NCBI RefSeq assembly: GCF_001907675.1
Contig: NZ_MPNT01000039.1
Coordinates: forward strand, 1-49,870
DNA: 49,870 nucleotides
Direction: 5' to 3'
Source of the DNA: Mycobacterium paraffinicum
Lineage (GTDB): Bacteria > Actinomycetota > Actinomycetes > Mycobacteriales > Mycobacteriaceae
Shown: positions 1-7,432 of the stretch, piece after piece
Numbering within the stretch: position 1 is the first letter of the stretch
Layout: every line of letters starts with the position of its first letter
Notes under the pieces: model-generated
Seen by the model: only the letters and a program-made list of their open reading frames with translations
Told to the model about the DNA's origin: nothing
Database searches by the model: none
Position numbers and translations under genes: made by a program

Positions 1-72
1 ACCCAGCTCTACACCCACGTCGCCGTCTCCCGGTTGCGGGCGGTGCACGATCAAGCGCACCCGCGGGCGTGA
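1..72 (+). CDS. xerC: Tyrosine recombinase XerC, C-terminal end (partial)
   Basis: Only the last 23 residues are in the window, ending at TGA 70-72. They read TQLYTHVAVSRLRAVHDQAH plus three more residues, the usual end of mycobacterial XerC. The Tyr of TQLYTHV sits where the family has its catalytic nucleophile, which links covalently to DNA during chromosome-dimer resolution at dif. The neighbours (M23 peptidase, rpsB, tsf) match the M. tuberculosis order after Rv2894c. The 80 bases after the stop are GC-rich and separate it from the convergent M23 gene; I see no further gene there. Confidence 0.85.
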   Translation, partial: TQLYTHVAVSRLRAVHDQAHPRA

Positions 73-152
73 GCGTGCGCACCCGGCGCTCAGGGTGCGG
101 CCCGGGCGGCGACACGCCGTGGCGGCCCGCCCTGGACGCACGCGGCGCGCAC

Positions 153-647
153 TCAGCCCCGCAACGGTTTGAGCCGGATCGGCGTCGATTTCACCAGGCC
201 CAGCGGATCGACGTAGTGGGCGCCGGACGCCGGGCCCCACATCGCGCCCCAGTGCAGGCAGGCCGCCGCCCGGCAGCCGGCGTGCCCGGCCTCCAGCGAG
301 CCGATCACGGTCCGCGCCGTCACCGGCTGACCCACCCGCACGGCCGCCCGGACCGGCTCGTAGCTGGTGCGCAGCCCGCCGGGATGGGCCAGTGACACCA
401 CCGGTCGCCCCGCCAACTGACCGGCGAACACCACGGTGGCGGTGCCCGCCGCGTACACCGGTTGACCAGGGGCGCCGGGCAGGTCCACCCCCCGATGCCC
501 CGGCTTCCAGTCCGGTGACGGGGCATCGAACCCCCGGGCCACCAAGGGGGGCGGGCGCAGCGGCCATTCCAGCCGACCGTCGTCCGCGACCGCCGGCGTC
601 GCGCTGAGTACCGCCAGCCACGACAAGAGCCACCAAACCCGCCGCAC
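153..647 (-). CDS. Secreted M23-family peptidase (Rv2891-like)
   Basis: 164 aa. Residues 1-21 form a signal peptide (short basic start, hydrophobic WWLLSWLAVLSA, then a PAVA|DD cleavage site). The rest is a LytM/M23 beta-sheet peptidase domain. GHRGVDLPGAPG holds the HxxxD zinc-ligand pair, and LHWG near residues 133-136 stands at the usual LHFE position. Such enzymes cut peptidoglycan cross-bridges outside the membrane; whether the active site is complete cannot be judged by eye. It is shorter than the M. tuberculosis relative as I recall it (about 250 aa), so the start could lie further upstream. It is convergent with xerC and divergent from rpsB. Confidence 0.75.
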   Translation of the reverse strand: MRRVWWLLSWLAVLSATPAVADDGRLEWPLRPPPLVARGFDAPSPDWKPGHRGVDLPGAPGQPVYAAGTATVVFAGQLAGRPVVSLAHPGGLRTSYEPVRAAVRVGQPVTARTVIGSLEAGHAGCRAAACLHWGAMWGPASGAHYVDPLGLVKSTPIRLKPLRG

Positions 648-727
648 CGGCTCAGTTCAGTGCGCCGCCGGTGTCGTCGCCACTCAGCTGCGCACGGTGC
701 TGTGCAAAACCACCAGCTGAGTCCGTG

Positions 728-894
728 TAAACTGCTGGTCGCAGCTCGTTCGCGGGCTGACTTCGCGCGTCCGCCCCGCGTCTCTGAGCACCACTAGGAG
801 TTCGCACCGCGTGCCGGGCGGTCCTTGCCAGGGTTTCCTGGCAAGGTCCGGCATCGCAGCAGGCGCCAGGGCCCGGCTTCACCCGATGCCGGGC
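728..894 (+). promoter_or_regulatory. rpsB leader with two strong hairpins
   Basis: This is the divergent 648-921 gap. A TANNNT-type -10 (TAAACT, 728-733) is a plausible start point, with no clear -35. In the leader, CCTTGCCAGG (823-832) pairs perfectly with CCTGGCAAGG (837-846) over a GTTT loop. An outer stem TGCCGG (812-817) pairs with CCGGCA (848-853). A second hairpin pairs GCCCGGC (871-877) with GCCGGGC (888-894). The rpsB ATG follows 27 bases later with an AAGG Shine-Dalgarno. Since no gene ends here, the hairpins are not an ordinary terminator. Autogenous control by S2 is a reasonable guess. Confidence 0.55.
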
Positions 895-921
895 GACAAC
901 CGACACACGTAAGGCACAACC

Positions 922-1755
922 ATGGCCGTCGTAACCATGAAGCAGCTGCTGGACAGCGGCACTCACTTCGGGCATCAGACCCGGCGCTGGAACCCCAAGA
1001 TGAAGCGGTTCATCTTCACCGACCGCAACGGCATCTACATCATCGACCTGCAGCAGACGCTGACCTTCATCGACAAGGCGTACGAGTTCGTCAAGGAGAC
1101 GGTCGCCCACGGCGGCACCGTGCTGTTCGTCGGCACCAAGAAGCAGGCGCAGGAATCGGTCGCGGCCGAGGCGACCCGCGTCGGCATGCCCTATGTGAAC
1201 CAGCGCTGGCTGGGCGGCATGCTCACCAACTTCTCCACCGTGCACAAGCGGCTGCAGCGCCTCAAGGAGCTCGAGGCGATGGAGCAGACCGGCGGCTTTG
1301 AGGGTCGCACCAAGAAGGAAATCCTGATGCTGACCCGGGAGAAGAACAAGCTGGAGCGCAGCCTCGGCGGTATCCGCGACATGGCCAAGGTGCCGTCGGC
1401 GATCTGGGTCGTCGACACCAACAAGGAGCACATCGCCGTCGGCGAGGCCCGCAAGCTCGGCATCCCCGTCATCGCGATCCTGGACACCAACTGCGACCCC
1501 GACGAGGTCGACTACCCCATCCCGGGCAACGACGACGCGATCCGCTCGGCCGCCCTGTTGACCAAGGTGATCGCCTCCGCGGTCGCCGAGGGCCTGCAGG
1601 CCCGGGCCGGGGTCGGCCGCGGCGACGGCAAGCCCGAGGTGGAGGCGGCCGAGCCGCTGCCCGAATGGGAGCAGGAACTGCTGGCCTCCGCCGCTGCCAG
1701 CGCCCCCACCGACGCCGCTGCGGGCGCACCCGAATCAACACCCACGGAAGGCTGA
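922..1755 (+). CDS. rpsB: 30S ribosomal protein S2
   Basis: 277 aa. Starts [20 protein letters not shown], the standard uS2 N-terminus, followed by [12 protein letters not shown] and the conserved [22 protein letters not shown] and [13 protein letters not shown] blocks. The last 40 or so residues are an acidic/Ala-rich tail typical of actinobacterial S2. It binds the 30S head-platform junction late in assembly. The stop is one base before the tsf ATG, so the two form an operon. Expression is probably shaped by the leader hairpins upstream. Confidence 0.98.
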   Translation: MAVVTMKQLLDSGTHFGHQTRRWNPKMKRFIFTDRNGIYIIDLQQTLTFIDKAYEFVKETVAHGGTVLFVGTKKQAQESVAAEATRVGMPYVNQRWLGGMLTNFSTVHKRLQRLKELEAMEQTGGFEGRTKKEILMLTREKNKLERSLGGIRDMAKVPSAIWVVDTNKEHIAVGEARKLGIPVIAILDTNCDPDEVDYPIPGNDDAIRSAALLTKVIASAVAEGLQARAGVGRGDGKPEVEAAEPLPEWEQELLASAAASAPTDAAAGAPESTPTEG

Positions 1756-1756
1756 C

Positions 1757-2572
1757 ATGGCCAACTTCACCGCCGCCGACGTCAAGAAGCTTCGCGAGCT
1801 CACCGGCGCCGGCATGCTCGACTGCAAGAACGCGCTGGCCGAGAGCGACGGCGACTTCGACAAGGCCGTCGAGGCGTTGCGCATCAAGGGCGCCAAGGAC
1901 GTCGGCAAGCGCGCCGAGCGCGCCACGGCCGAGGGCCTGGTCGCCGCGCAGGGCGGCGCGCTGATCGAGCTGAACTCGGAGACCGACTTCGTCGCCAAGA
2001 ACGCCGAGTTCCAGAAGCTCGCCGACGACATCGTCGCGGCGGCGGCCCAGTCCAAGGCCTCCGACGTCGATGCGCTCAAAGCCGCCAAGGCCGGCGACAC
2101 GACGGTCGAGCAGGCCATCGCCGACCTGTCGGCCAAGATCGGCGAGAAGCTCGAGCTGCGTCGCGTCGCGTATTTCGACGGCACCGTCGAGGCCTACCTG
2201 CACAAGCGCGCGGCCGACCTGCCGCCGGCCGTGGGTGTGCTGGTCGAGTACCAGGGCTCGGATTCCGGGGCCGCGCACTCGGTCGCGCTGCAGATCGCCG
2301 CTCTCAAGGCGCGCTTCCTGTCCCGCGAGGATGTTCCCGAGGACGTCGTGGCCAGCGAGCGCCGCATCGCCGAGGAAACGGCCAAGGCGGAGGGCAAGCC
2401 TGAGCAGGCCCTGCCCAAGATCGTCGAAGGCCGGCTGAACGGCTTCTTCAAGGACGCCGTGCTGCTTGAGCAGCCGTCGGTGTCCGACAGCAAGAAGACC
2501 GTCAAGGCCCTGCTCGACGAGGCCGGCGTCACGGTAACCCGGTTCGTGCGCTTCGAAGTGGGCCAGGCCTAA
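1757..2572 (+). CDS. tsf: Elongation factor Ts
   Basis: 271 aa, the normal mycobacterial length. Begins [20 protein letters not shown] with the UBA-like N-terminal domain, followed by the family signature [13 protein letters not shown] and the TDFVAKN motif, which contacts EF-Tu. The protein is the nucleotide exchange factor that reloads EF-Tu with GTP. It lies one base after rpsB and is translated from the same message. Confidence 0.98.
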   Translation: MANFTAADVKKLRELTGAGMLDCKNALAESDGDFDKAVEALRIKGAKDVGKRAERATAEGLVAAQGGALIELNSETDFVAKNAEFQKLADDIVAAAAQSKASDVDALKAAKAGDTTVEQAIADLSAKIGEKLELRRVAYFDGTVEAYLHKRAADLPPAVGVLVEYQGSDSGAAHSVALQIAALKARFLSREDVPEDVVASERRIAEETAKAEGKPEQALPKIVEGRLNGFFKDAVLLEQPSVSDSKKTVKALLDEAGVTVTRFVRFEVGQA

Positions 2573-2592
2573 GCCCCGGCGCGGCGGCGGGC

Positions 2593-2605
2593 TAGCGTCG
2601 ACCCA
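2593..2605 (+). promoter_or_regulatory. -10 element for a leaderless amiC transcript
   Basis: TAGCGT (2593-2598) is a TANNNT -10 element ending six bases before the ATG at 2605. The transcript would therefore begin at or next to the start codon, a common arrangement in mycobacteria. There is no Shine-Dalgarno in front of this start. Confidence 0.45.
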
Positions 2606-4005
2606 TGCGACACGTGCACGCGTTCGGCGACGATGCCCTCGGTGATCTCGACGCGGTCGGCCTCGCCCACGCGATACGGGCGGGCTGGGTCGGCAGGGCG
2701 GAGGTCGTCGAGGCGGCCATCGCCCGCACCGAGGCCGTCGACCCGATCCTCAACGGGCTGGCCTACGCCGCCTTTCAGCAGGCACGAACCGCCGCCCCGG
2801 TGGCGAACGGTTTCTTTGACGGCGTTCCGACGTTCCTCAAGGACAACGTCGACATCGCGGGGCAGCCGACGATGCACGGCACCGACGCGTGGACGCCGTG
2901 GAATGCCACCTCCGACGGGGAGTTCACCCGGCTGTTCTTGGCGACCGGGCTGGCACCCGTGGGCAAGACGCAGCTGTCGGAGTTCGGTTTCAGCGCGTCG
3001 GCCGAGCACCCCCGGTTGGGGCCGGTCCGCAACCCGTGGAACACCGACTACAGCGCCGGCGCATCGTCGTCGGGTTCGGGGGCGTTCGTCGCCGCCGGCG
3101 TGGTGCCGATCGCCCACGCCAACGACGGCGGCGGATCCATCCGCATCCCTGCCGCCTGCAACGGCCTCGTCGGGCTGAAGCCCTCGCGTGGGCGGCTGCC
3201 GCTGGACCCGCACCTGCGCCGGATGCCGGTGGGCATCGTCGCCAACGGTGTGGTGACCCGTTCGGTGCGCGATACCGCGGCGTTCTACCGGGAGGCCGAA
3301 CGCATATGGCGTAACCCGAAACTGGCGCCGATCGGGGACGTCACCGGACCCGGCAGGCAGCGGCTGCGAATCGCCGTGCTGACCCGGTCAGTGCAACGCG
3401 ACGCCAGCCCGCAGGTGCGCGAGCTCACGCTGAAGTCGGCCGGTCTTCTCGAGGAGCTGGGGCACCGAGTCGAATACCTTGACGAACCTCCGGTGCCGGC
3501 CAGTTTCGTCGACGACTTCGTGCTGTATTGGGGCTTCCTGGCGCTGGCCCAGGTCCGCACGGGGCGCCGAATGTTCGGCGCGACGTTCGACCGCACCCGG
3601 CTGGACAGCCTGACGCTCGGTCTGGAGCGACACACCGCCCGCAACATGCACCGACTGCCTCTGGCGATCATGCGCCTGCGCCGAATCCGCAGGCGCACAG
3701 CCGAATTCTTTGGCACCTACGACGCGGTGCTGACCCCGACGCTCGCCGACGAGACGCCCCGGATCGGCTATCTGGCGCCCACCGACTACCACCAGGTCAT
3801 CGAGCGACTGATCGACTGGGTCTCGTTCACCCCGCTGCAGAACGTCACCGGTGAGCCGGCGATCTCGTTGCCGTTGGCGCAGTCCGACGAAGGCATGCCG
3901 GTCGGCATGATGGTCTCGGCCGATGTCGGGCAGGAGGCGCTACTGCTCGAGCTGGCCCACGAACTCGAAGAGGCCCGGCCTTGGGCGCGGATCCAGACCG
4001 CTTAG
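2605..4005 (+). CDS. amiC: Amidase (amidase-signature family)
   Basis: 466 aa. An amidase-signature hydrolase with the Ser-cisSer-Lys triad. The catalytic Lys lies in FLKDNVDIAG. The Gly/Ser block GASSSGSGAFVAAG is followed by NDGGGSIRIPAACNGLVGLK, which carries the two serines. Such enzymes cleave carboxamides to acid plus ammonia; the substrate cannot be told from sequence. Position after tsf and before the MarR gene matches Rv2888c (AmiC), which I recall as an amidase that activates amide-containing inhibitors. The ATG at 2605 is supported by the leaderless -10. Its stop is 7 bases from the end of the convergent MarR gene. Confidence 0.9.
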   Translation: MRHVHAFGDDALGDLDAVGLAHAIRAGWVGRAEVVEAAIARTEAVDPILNGLAYAAFQQARTAAPVANGFFDGVPTFLKDNVDIAGQPTMHGTDAWTPWNATSDGEFTRLFLATGLAPVGKTQLSEFGFSASAEHPRLGPVRNPWNTDYSAGASSSGSGAFVAAGVVPIAHANDGGGSIRIPAACNGLVGLKPSRGRLPLDPHLRRMPVGIVANGVVTRSVRDTAAFYREAERIWRNPKLAPIGDVTGPGRQRLRIAVLTRSVQRDASPQVRELTLKSAGLLEELGHRVEYLDEPPVPASFVDDFVLYWGFLALAQVRTGRRMFGATFDRTRLDSLTLGLERHTARNMHRLPLAIMRLRRIRRRTAEFFGTYDAVLTPTLADETPRIGYLAPTDYHQVIERLIDWVSFTPLQNVTGEPAISLPLAQSDEGMPVGMMVSADVGQEALLLELAHELEEARPWARIQTA

Positions 4006-4012
4006 GTGCCGG

Positions 4013-4432
4013 TCAGTCGGAGCCGAGTTTGTCGAGCATCCTTTTGAACTCGCGCTGCTGAGTTTCGGTCAGCTTGGCCAGGATGCGGGCATCGGCGGTC
4101 CGCACCGCGCCTTCCGCGCGTTTGAGTAGGGCGCGGCCCTGGCCGGTCAGCGTGGCGGGCAGCGCCCGGCCGCTGGACACCGACGTCGGGCGCGCCACGG
4201 CCCCAATCTCTTCCAGCTTGCGCAGCACGGTGTTCATCGCCTGCGGTGTGACGCCGGCCTGCCGGGACAGTTCGGCGCTCGACATCCCCGGCAGTATGGA
4301 AAGCATGCGCATGCAGACGAATTCGGGCAGCGTCAGACCCAGCGGGCCCAACACCGCGGAAACCTCCGGTCGCAGCAGGCTCGCCACCCGGTACAGCAGG
4401 TAACCAAGCGGGGCGTCTTCGGCCTGAACCAT
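4013..4432 (-). CDS. MarR-family repressor (Rv2887-like)
   Basis: 139 aa from the ATG at 4432, the same length as Rv2887. The winged-helix core reads LTLPEFVCMRML, SSAELSRQAGVTPQAMN (recognition helix), VLRKLEEIGAVARP and the wing SSGRALPATLT; the C-terminal helix QREFKRMLDKLGSD closes the dimer. In M. tuberculosis Rv2887 represses a methyltransferase/drug-modification locus and loss of it gives resistance to some compounds (recalled knowledge). In-frame ATGs at 4441 and further upstream exist. I chose 4432 for its length match. An inverted repeat lies across this start codon and is a likely autoregulatory operator. Divergent from the ChaB-like gene. Confidence 0.85.
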   Translation of the reverse strand: MVQAEDAPLGYLLYRVASLLRPEVSAVLGPLGLTLPEFVCMRMLSILPGMSSAELSRQAGVTPQAMNTVLRKLEEIGAVARPTSVSSGRALPATLTGQGRALLKRAEGAVRTADARILAKLTETQQREFKRMLDKLGSD

Positions 4433-4449
4433 GTCAACCATCTTGACAT
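4431..4449. promoter_or_regulatory. Inverted repeat, candidate MarR operator
   Basis: ATGTCAA (4431-4437), five bases, then TTGACAT (4443-4449): a perfect 7-5-7 inverted repeat. It covers the MarR start codon and faces the divergent ChaB-like gene. Its size suits a MarR dimer. Direct binding is inference. Confidence 0.5.
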
Positions 4450-4488
4450 ATTTGGTCGGCCAGCAGGCGAGGTTCGCGACGAAAAAGG

Positions 4489-4514
4489 GGATTGCCGGCC
4501 GGTCAACGGGGTAA
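4489..4514 (+). promoter_or_regulatory. Candidate SigF-type promoter of the ChaB-like gene
   Basis: GGATT (4489-4493), a 15-base spacer, then GGGTAA (4509-4514). The mycobacterial SigF consensus is close to GGTTT-N15-17-GGGTA. The -10 matches well and the -35 differs at one base. The ATG is 44 bases downstream with a GGAGGAGG Shine-Dalgarno. Confidence 0.45.
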
Positions 4515-4557
4515 CCGGCCAGCGGTGACACGTCACGCGCACCCGGAGGAGGTTTCG

Positions 4558-4971
4558 ATGCCGAAGACCACGAAAGGCGGCAAGCCCAAGAAGGACGAAT
4601 TGCCGAGCACGTTGCAACGTTCCGACGCCAAAGCGCAACGCACGTTCGCCAAGACGCATGACGCGGCCGCCGACGAATACGGAAGCGAAGAGCGCGCCCA
4701 CCGGGTGGCCTATTCCGCCCTCAAGCACAGTTTCGAAAAGGTCGGCGACCATTGGGAGCCCAAAGAGGAGAAGGGCCCATCGGACGAGCGCGCCAAGAGT
4801 GGGGGACCGCGTGCCTCCGGTGAGTCCGCCGAGGGTGTGGACGCGAACGCGAGCAAAAAGCACTTGCTGGAGCTGGCCCGGCGACTCGACGTCCGGGGAA
4901 GGTCCACGATGAGCAAGGCGGAGCTGGTGGACGCGATCAAGAAGCACAATCGCCGGGTTCGCGGCCGCTGA
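4558..4971 (+). CDS. ChaB-like protein with C-terminal Rho-N/SAP-like domain
   Basis: 137 aa. Residues 1-70 resemble ChaB: LPSTLQRSDAKAQRTFAKTHDAAA, then a tract ending AHRVAYSALKHSFEKVGDHW. After a charged, flexible linker (about 72-100) comes KKHLLELARRLDVRGRSTMS, continuing KAELVDAIKKHNRR, a Rho N-terminal/SAP-like helix-extended-loop-helix often used for nucleic-acid contact. The protein is strongly basic, which suggests DNA or RNA association; the cellular role is unknown. The ATG at 4558 has a GGAGGAGG ribosome site. Actinobacterial ChaB-like proteins are often in the general stress regulon, which the SigF-like promoter here supports. Confidence 0.8.
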   Translation: MPKTTKGGKPKKDELPSTLQRSDAKAQRTFAKTHDAAADEYGSEERAHRVAYSALKHSFEKVGDHWEPKEEKGPSDERAKSGGPRASGESAEGVDANASKKHLLELARRLDVRGRSTMSKAELVDAIKKHNRRVRGR

Positions 4972-5017
4972 GAACCGCGGCCGCGCCGATGTGACCGAGA
5001 CCGCACCCGGGGGTGCC

Positions 5018-5042
5018 GTTTAGGTCCGCGGCTCGCGGGCAT
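5018..5042 (+). promoter_or_regulatory. Candidate SigF-type promoter of the DUF2795 gene
   Basis: GTTT (5018-5021), 15 bases, GGGCAT (5037-5042), close to the SigF pattern. The start codon at 5053 is only 11 bases after the -10, so the transcript would have almost no leader. Confidence 0.4.
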
Positions 5043-5052
5043 CCCGACAGCC

Positions 5053-5382
5053 ATGGTTGCGTCCACTACCCCCAGTCAGTTGCGTCAATGCCTGAGCGAT
5101 GTGGATTTTCCGGCGAACAAGCAGGATCTGCTTGACGCCGCCGATCGCAATGGCTGCGACCACGAGACGGTCCGCGCCCTGCGGTCCATTCCGCCCGAGA
5201 CGTACAACAACGCCACCCAGGTCGCCGCCTCGGTCACCATCGCCGACGACCGCGACGTCCAGGACGGCGGTGCGGCCGCGGCGCGTCGCATCCACACCAA
5301 GCCCGGCCTCGCCCAGAGCGCCAAGGACAACCCGGTCCAGAGTCCGATCGTCGACGAGCTCGGCGAGAACCGGGGCTCCTGA
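5053..5382 (+). CDS. DUF2795 domain protein
   Basis: 109 aa. The first 60 residues match the DUF2795 pattern: a short amphipathic helix QLRQCLSDVDFPANKQDLLD, then AADRNGCDHETVRALRSIP and a Tyr (PETYNN). The rest is polar and probably disordered. The function is unknown. Such small proteins are common beside stress genes in actinobacteria. No Shine-Dalgarno is evident, in line with the very short predicted leader. A later start is possible, but the helix needs residues from about position 8. Confidence 0.75.
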   Translation: MVASTTPSQLRQCLSDVDFPANKQDLLDAADRNGCDHETVRALRSIPPETYNNATQVAASVTIADDRDVQDGGAAAARRIHTKPGLAQSAKDNPVQSPIVDELGENRGS

Positions 5383-5400
5383 CGGGCAGCGCGCTTTGTA

Positions 5401-5431
5401 GCGCTAGAGAATTTGTCGCGCTAGAGAATTG
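5401..5431. repeat. Short direct repeat at the SDR 3' end
   Basis: GCGCTAGAGAATT occurs at 5401-5413 and again at 5419-5431, an 18-base period. The second copy contains the SDR stop codon and its last two codons; the first lies just beyond. It looks like a small slippage duplication. Confidence 0.7.
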
Positions 5432-6260
5432 GCCGGCCCCCGGTCACGGCCACCCGCGCGCCGGAGATGTAACTCGCGTCGTCGGAAGCCAACAGCACAT
5501 AAACGGGGGCGAGCTCCGCGGGCTGCCCGGCGCGGCCCAGCGGCGTGTTCTCGCCGAATGATTCGACGCTGTCCGGCGGCATGGTGGAGGGAATCAGCGG
5601 GGTCCAGATCGGGCCCGGTGCCACGCTGTTGACCCGAATGCCGTTCTCGCCCAACAGTTGAGCAAGACTGGCCGAGAAGTTGGCGATGGCGGCCTTGGTC
5701 GCCGCGTAGGGCGCCAGGGTGGGGTTGGGCGTATCGGAGTTGACCGACGAACTGCCGATGATCGATGCGCCGGGCTTCATGTGCACAACGGCCGCCTTGG
5801 CCAGATGGAAGTATGCGCCGACGTTGAGCCGGAACGTGTAATCCCATTCCTCGTCGGTGATTTCGTCGAGGCTTTTGTGCATCATCTGGTAGGCGGCATT
5901 GTTGACCAGGATGTCGATTCCGCCGAATTCTTCGACGGCCCGATCCACGACGGCGCGGCAGTGGGCCGCGTCGGACAGGTCGCCGGGCACCAGTACGCAT
6001 TTCCGGCCGGCGTCCTCCACGTAGCGGGCGACGTCGCGGGCGTCGTCGTCCTCGTTGAGGTAGGAGATCAGCACGTCGGCGCCCTCCCGGGCGAAAGCGA
6101 TTGCGACCGCGCGGCCGATGCCGCTATCGCCGCCGGTGATGATCGCCTTTTTACCCGTGAGCTTTCCCGAACCCCGGTAACTGTGTTCGCCGCAGTCGGG
6201 AACCGGGTTCATCTCGGCCTGCACTCCGGGGGGTGATTGTTGTTGCGGCGCAAAGCTCAT
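5421..6260 (-). CDS. SDR oxidoreductase (YghA/glucose-dehydrogenase-like)
   Basis: 279 aa. A 35-residue polar N-terminal extension precedes a classical short-chain dehydrogenase. The nucleotide motif is TGGDSGIGRAVA, the NNAA motif appears in ILVNNAAYQM, the catalytic Ser is in IIGSSSVNS, YxxxK is YAATKAA, and the PGPIWTPL loop follows. The extension with PVPDCGEHSYRGSGKL is typical of the YghA-type subfamily, stress-inducible NAD(P)H enzymes acting on small aldehydes or ketones; the substrate is unknown. It starts 50 bases after the 58-aa gene and is probably in one operon with it. A short duplication abuts its stop. Confidence 0.88.
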   Translation of the reverse strand: MSFAPQQQSPPGVQAEMNPVPDCGEHSYRGSGKLTGKKAIITGGDSGIGRAVAIAFAREGADVLISYLNEDDDARDVARYVEDAGRKCVLVPGDLSDAAHCRAVVDRAVEEFGGIDILVNNAAYQMMHKSLDEITDEEWDYTFRLNVGAYFHLAKAAVVHMKPGASIIGSSSVNSDTPNPTLAPYAATKAAIANFSASLAQLLGENGIRVNSVAPGPIWTPLIPSTMPPDSVESFGENTPLGRAGQPAELAPVYVLLASDDASYISGARVAVTGGRPIL

Positions 6261-6310
6261 TTGTTTCCTCTATTCCTGAGAAATTGGTGCGAGCAAACGG
6301 CTCGCCGGTT

Positions 6311-6487
6311 TTAGGGGTCGCGCGTCACCGGGCCCGCCGTGCGGACGTCGGGGTCGTCGTCGGCCGGGGGTTCGGGATCGCGCCACTCCTCGGCGCGACT
6401 GGGCCGGTTGCCGCGCAGCGTGCCGTCCAATTCGTGCTTGAGTTCGTCGTCTTCGCGCGGGTTGTGCTTGGAGCTTCCGCGTTCCAT
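6311..6487 (-). CDS. Small charged protein of 58 aa
   Basis: Starts at ATG 6487 after an AAAGGGG ribosome site and ends at TAA 6311-6313. It begins MERGSSKHNPREDDELKHEL, and the second half has SRAEEWRDPEPPADDDPD. The MERGSxKH-R-DD-E start and the RAEEWRxPEP motif recur in small actinobacterial proteins of unknown function, often fused to or next to DUF2795 proteins (recalled, not searched). No membrane segment or cysteine is present. It lies upstream of the SDR gene on the same strand, behind a SigF-like promoter, so a role in the stress response is likely. The protein is too polar to be an enzyme. Confidence 0.75.
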   Translation of the reverse strand: MERGSSKHNPREDDELKHELDGTLRGNRPSRAEEWRDPEPPADDDPDVRTAGPVTRDP

Positions 6488-6515
6488 GGACGGCCCCTTT
6501 CGTCCTCGTCGGTTT

Positions 6516-6542
6516 TATCCCGCTCCGACTACCCGCCCAAGC
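6516..6542 (-). promoter_or_regulatory. Candidate SigF-type promoter of the 58-aa/SDR operon
   Basis: On the minus strand GCTTG (6542-6538), 16 bases, then GGGATA (6521-6516). The spacing and the GGG-rich -10 fit SigF; the -35 matches only partly. The start codon is 29 bases downstream. Confidence 0.35.
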
Positions 6543-6774
6543 GCGGGCTAATCGCTGGCCGTTGCGTCAGTGAGCGGTCGTGAAAACCGATACGGATGTT
6601 AAAAACTGATGCGAAAGGTGCTGTCCAACAAACGAACCGCGTTTCGCCAGCTAACCTGCGCTAATTCCGCTTGAGCGGCTATACATGTTTAGAGCTGAAG
6701 GCGAATGGCTATTTGCGGTTCGTGTGCGTATTGCCCTTCCGGGGGGCGATTGTTCAACACGAAAGGAATGAGCA

Positions 6775-7329
6775 ATGAAGGTCACCAAGAGGGCCATTAA
6801 GACAGCTGCCGCTGCCGGGGGTATAGCGGTGGCAAGCGTTTTCGCCGCGTCGACGGCTGCTGCCGCGCCGCCCAACATTCAGGGCTTCGGCACCAGCGAG
6901 AAGCTCGTCGACGGGCCGTTGATTACCGACTACACGGTGAGCAACCTGCAGCCGAGCAACGTCACGATCCCGGGCTACACGCCCAAGGGAACGCTCTACC
7001 AGGCGGACATCACCGCCCGGTCCGACGGTGGGCTCGTGACCCCGATGGTCAACGACTTCATCGCCCGCGGGCCCAACGGCCAGAACTACCGGGTGATCGA
7101 CAAGGTTGGCGTCCCCAACGGCCTCAACCCCGCGCCGATCCCGCAGGGTAGCGAGTCGACCGGAACGCTGTACTTCGACGTGACCGGCGCGCCGCCCAAC
7201 GGCGTCGTCTACAACGACGGGATGCAGGACATCTTGATGTGGACGTCGAACGTGCCGAGCAGCGCGGCGCCGGGCGCCCCGAGCGCCAGCCCGGCACCGG
7301 GTGCTCCGCCGGCTCCGGCCCACACCTAA
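6775..7329 (+). CDS. Secreted MPT63-like antigen (DUF1942)
   Basis: 184 aa. A signal peptide covers residues 1-32 (basic KVTKRAIK, hydrophobic AAAAGGIAVASVFAAS, AxA sites). The mature part follows the MPT63/MPB63 immunoglobulin-like fold: YTVSNLQPSNVTIPGYTPKG, PMVNDFIARGPNGQNYRV, IPQGSESTGTLYFDVTGAPP and GMQDILMW all align by eye with MPT63. A Pro/Ala-rich tail (from about 160) is extra. MPT63 is a small secreted protein of unknown function. ATG 6775 has GAAAGGA upstream. The 287 bases before it are AT-richer than the surroundings; I see no gene in them. A strong hairpin follows the stop. Confidence 0.85.
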   Translation: MKVTKRAIKTAAAAGGIAVASVFAASTAAAAPPNIQGFGTSEKLVDGPLITDYTVSNLQPSNVTIPGYTPKGTLYQADITARSDGGLVTPMVNDFIARGPNGQNYRVIDKVGVPNGLNPAPIPQGSESTGTLYFDVTGAPPNGVVYNDGMQDILMWTSNVPSSAAPGAPSASPAPGAPPAPAHT

Positions 7330-7345
7330 TCCGGCTTACAGATAT

Positions 7346-7373
7346 CTCCCCGCGTCGCGTGCGACGCGGGGAG
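7346..7373 (+). terminator. Hairpin terminator after the MPT63-like gene
   Basis: CTCCCCGCGTCGC (7346-7358) and GCGACGCGGGGAG (7361-7373) form a perfect 13-bp stem 17 bases after the stop, with no U-tract. U-less terminators of this form are usual in mycobacteria. Confidence 0.75.
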
Positions 7374-7419
7374 TTCCGCATTCGGGGGCGCGAGTTGAAT
7401 CGTGTGCGCGTTAATCGGG

Positions 7420-7432
7420 TACACCGCACCCA
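7420..7432 (+). promoter_or_regulatory. -10 element for a leaderless acyltransferase transcript
   Basis: TACACC (7420-7425) ends six bases before ATG 7432, with no Shine-Dalgarno between them. Confidence 0.35.
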
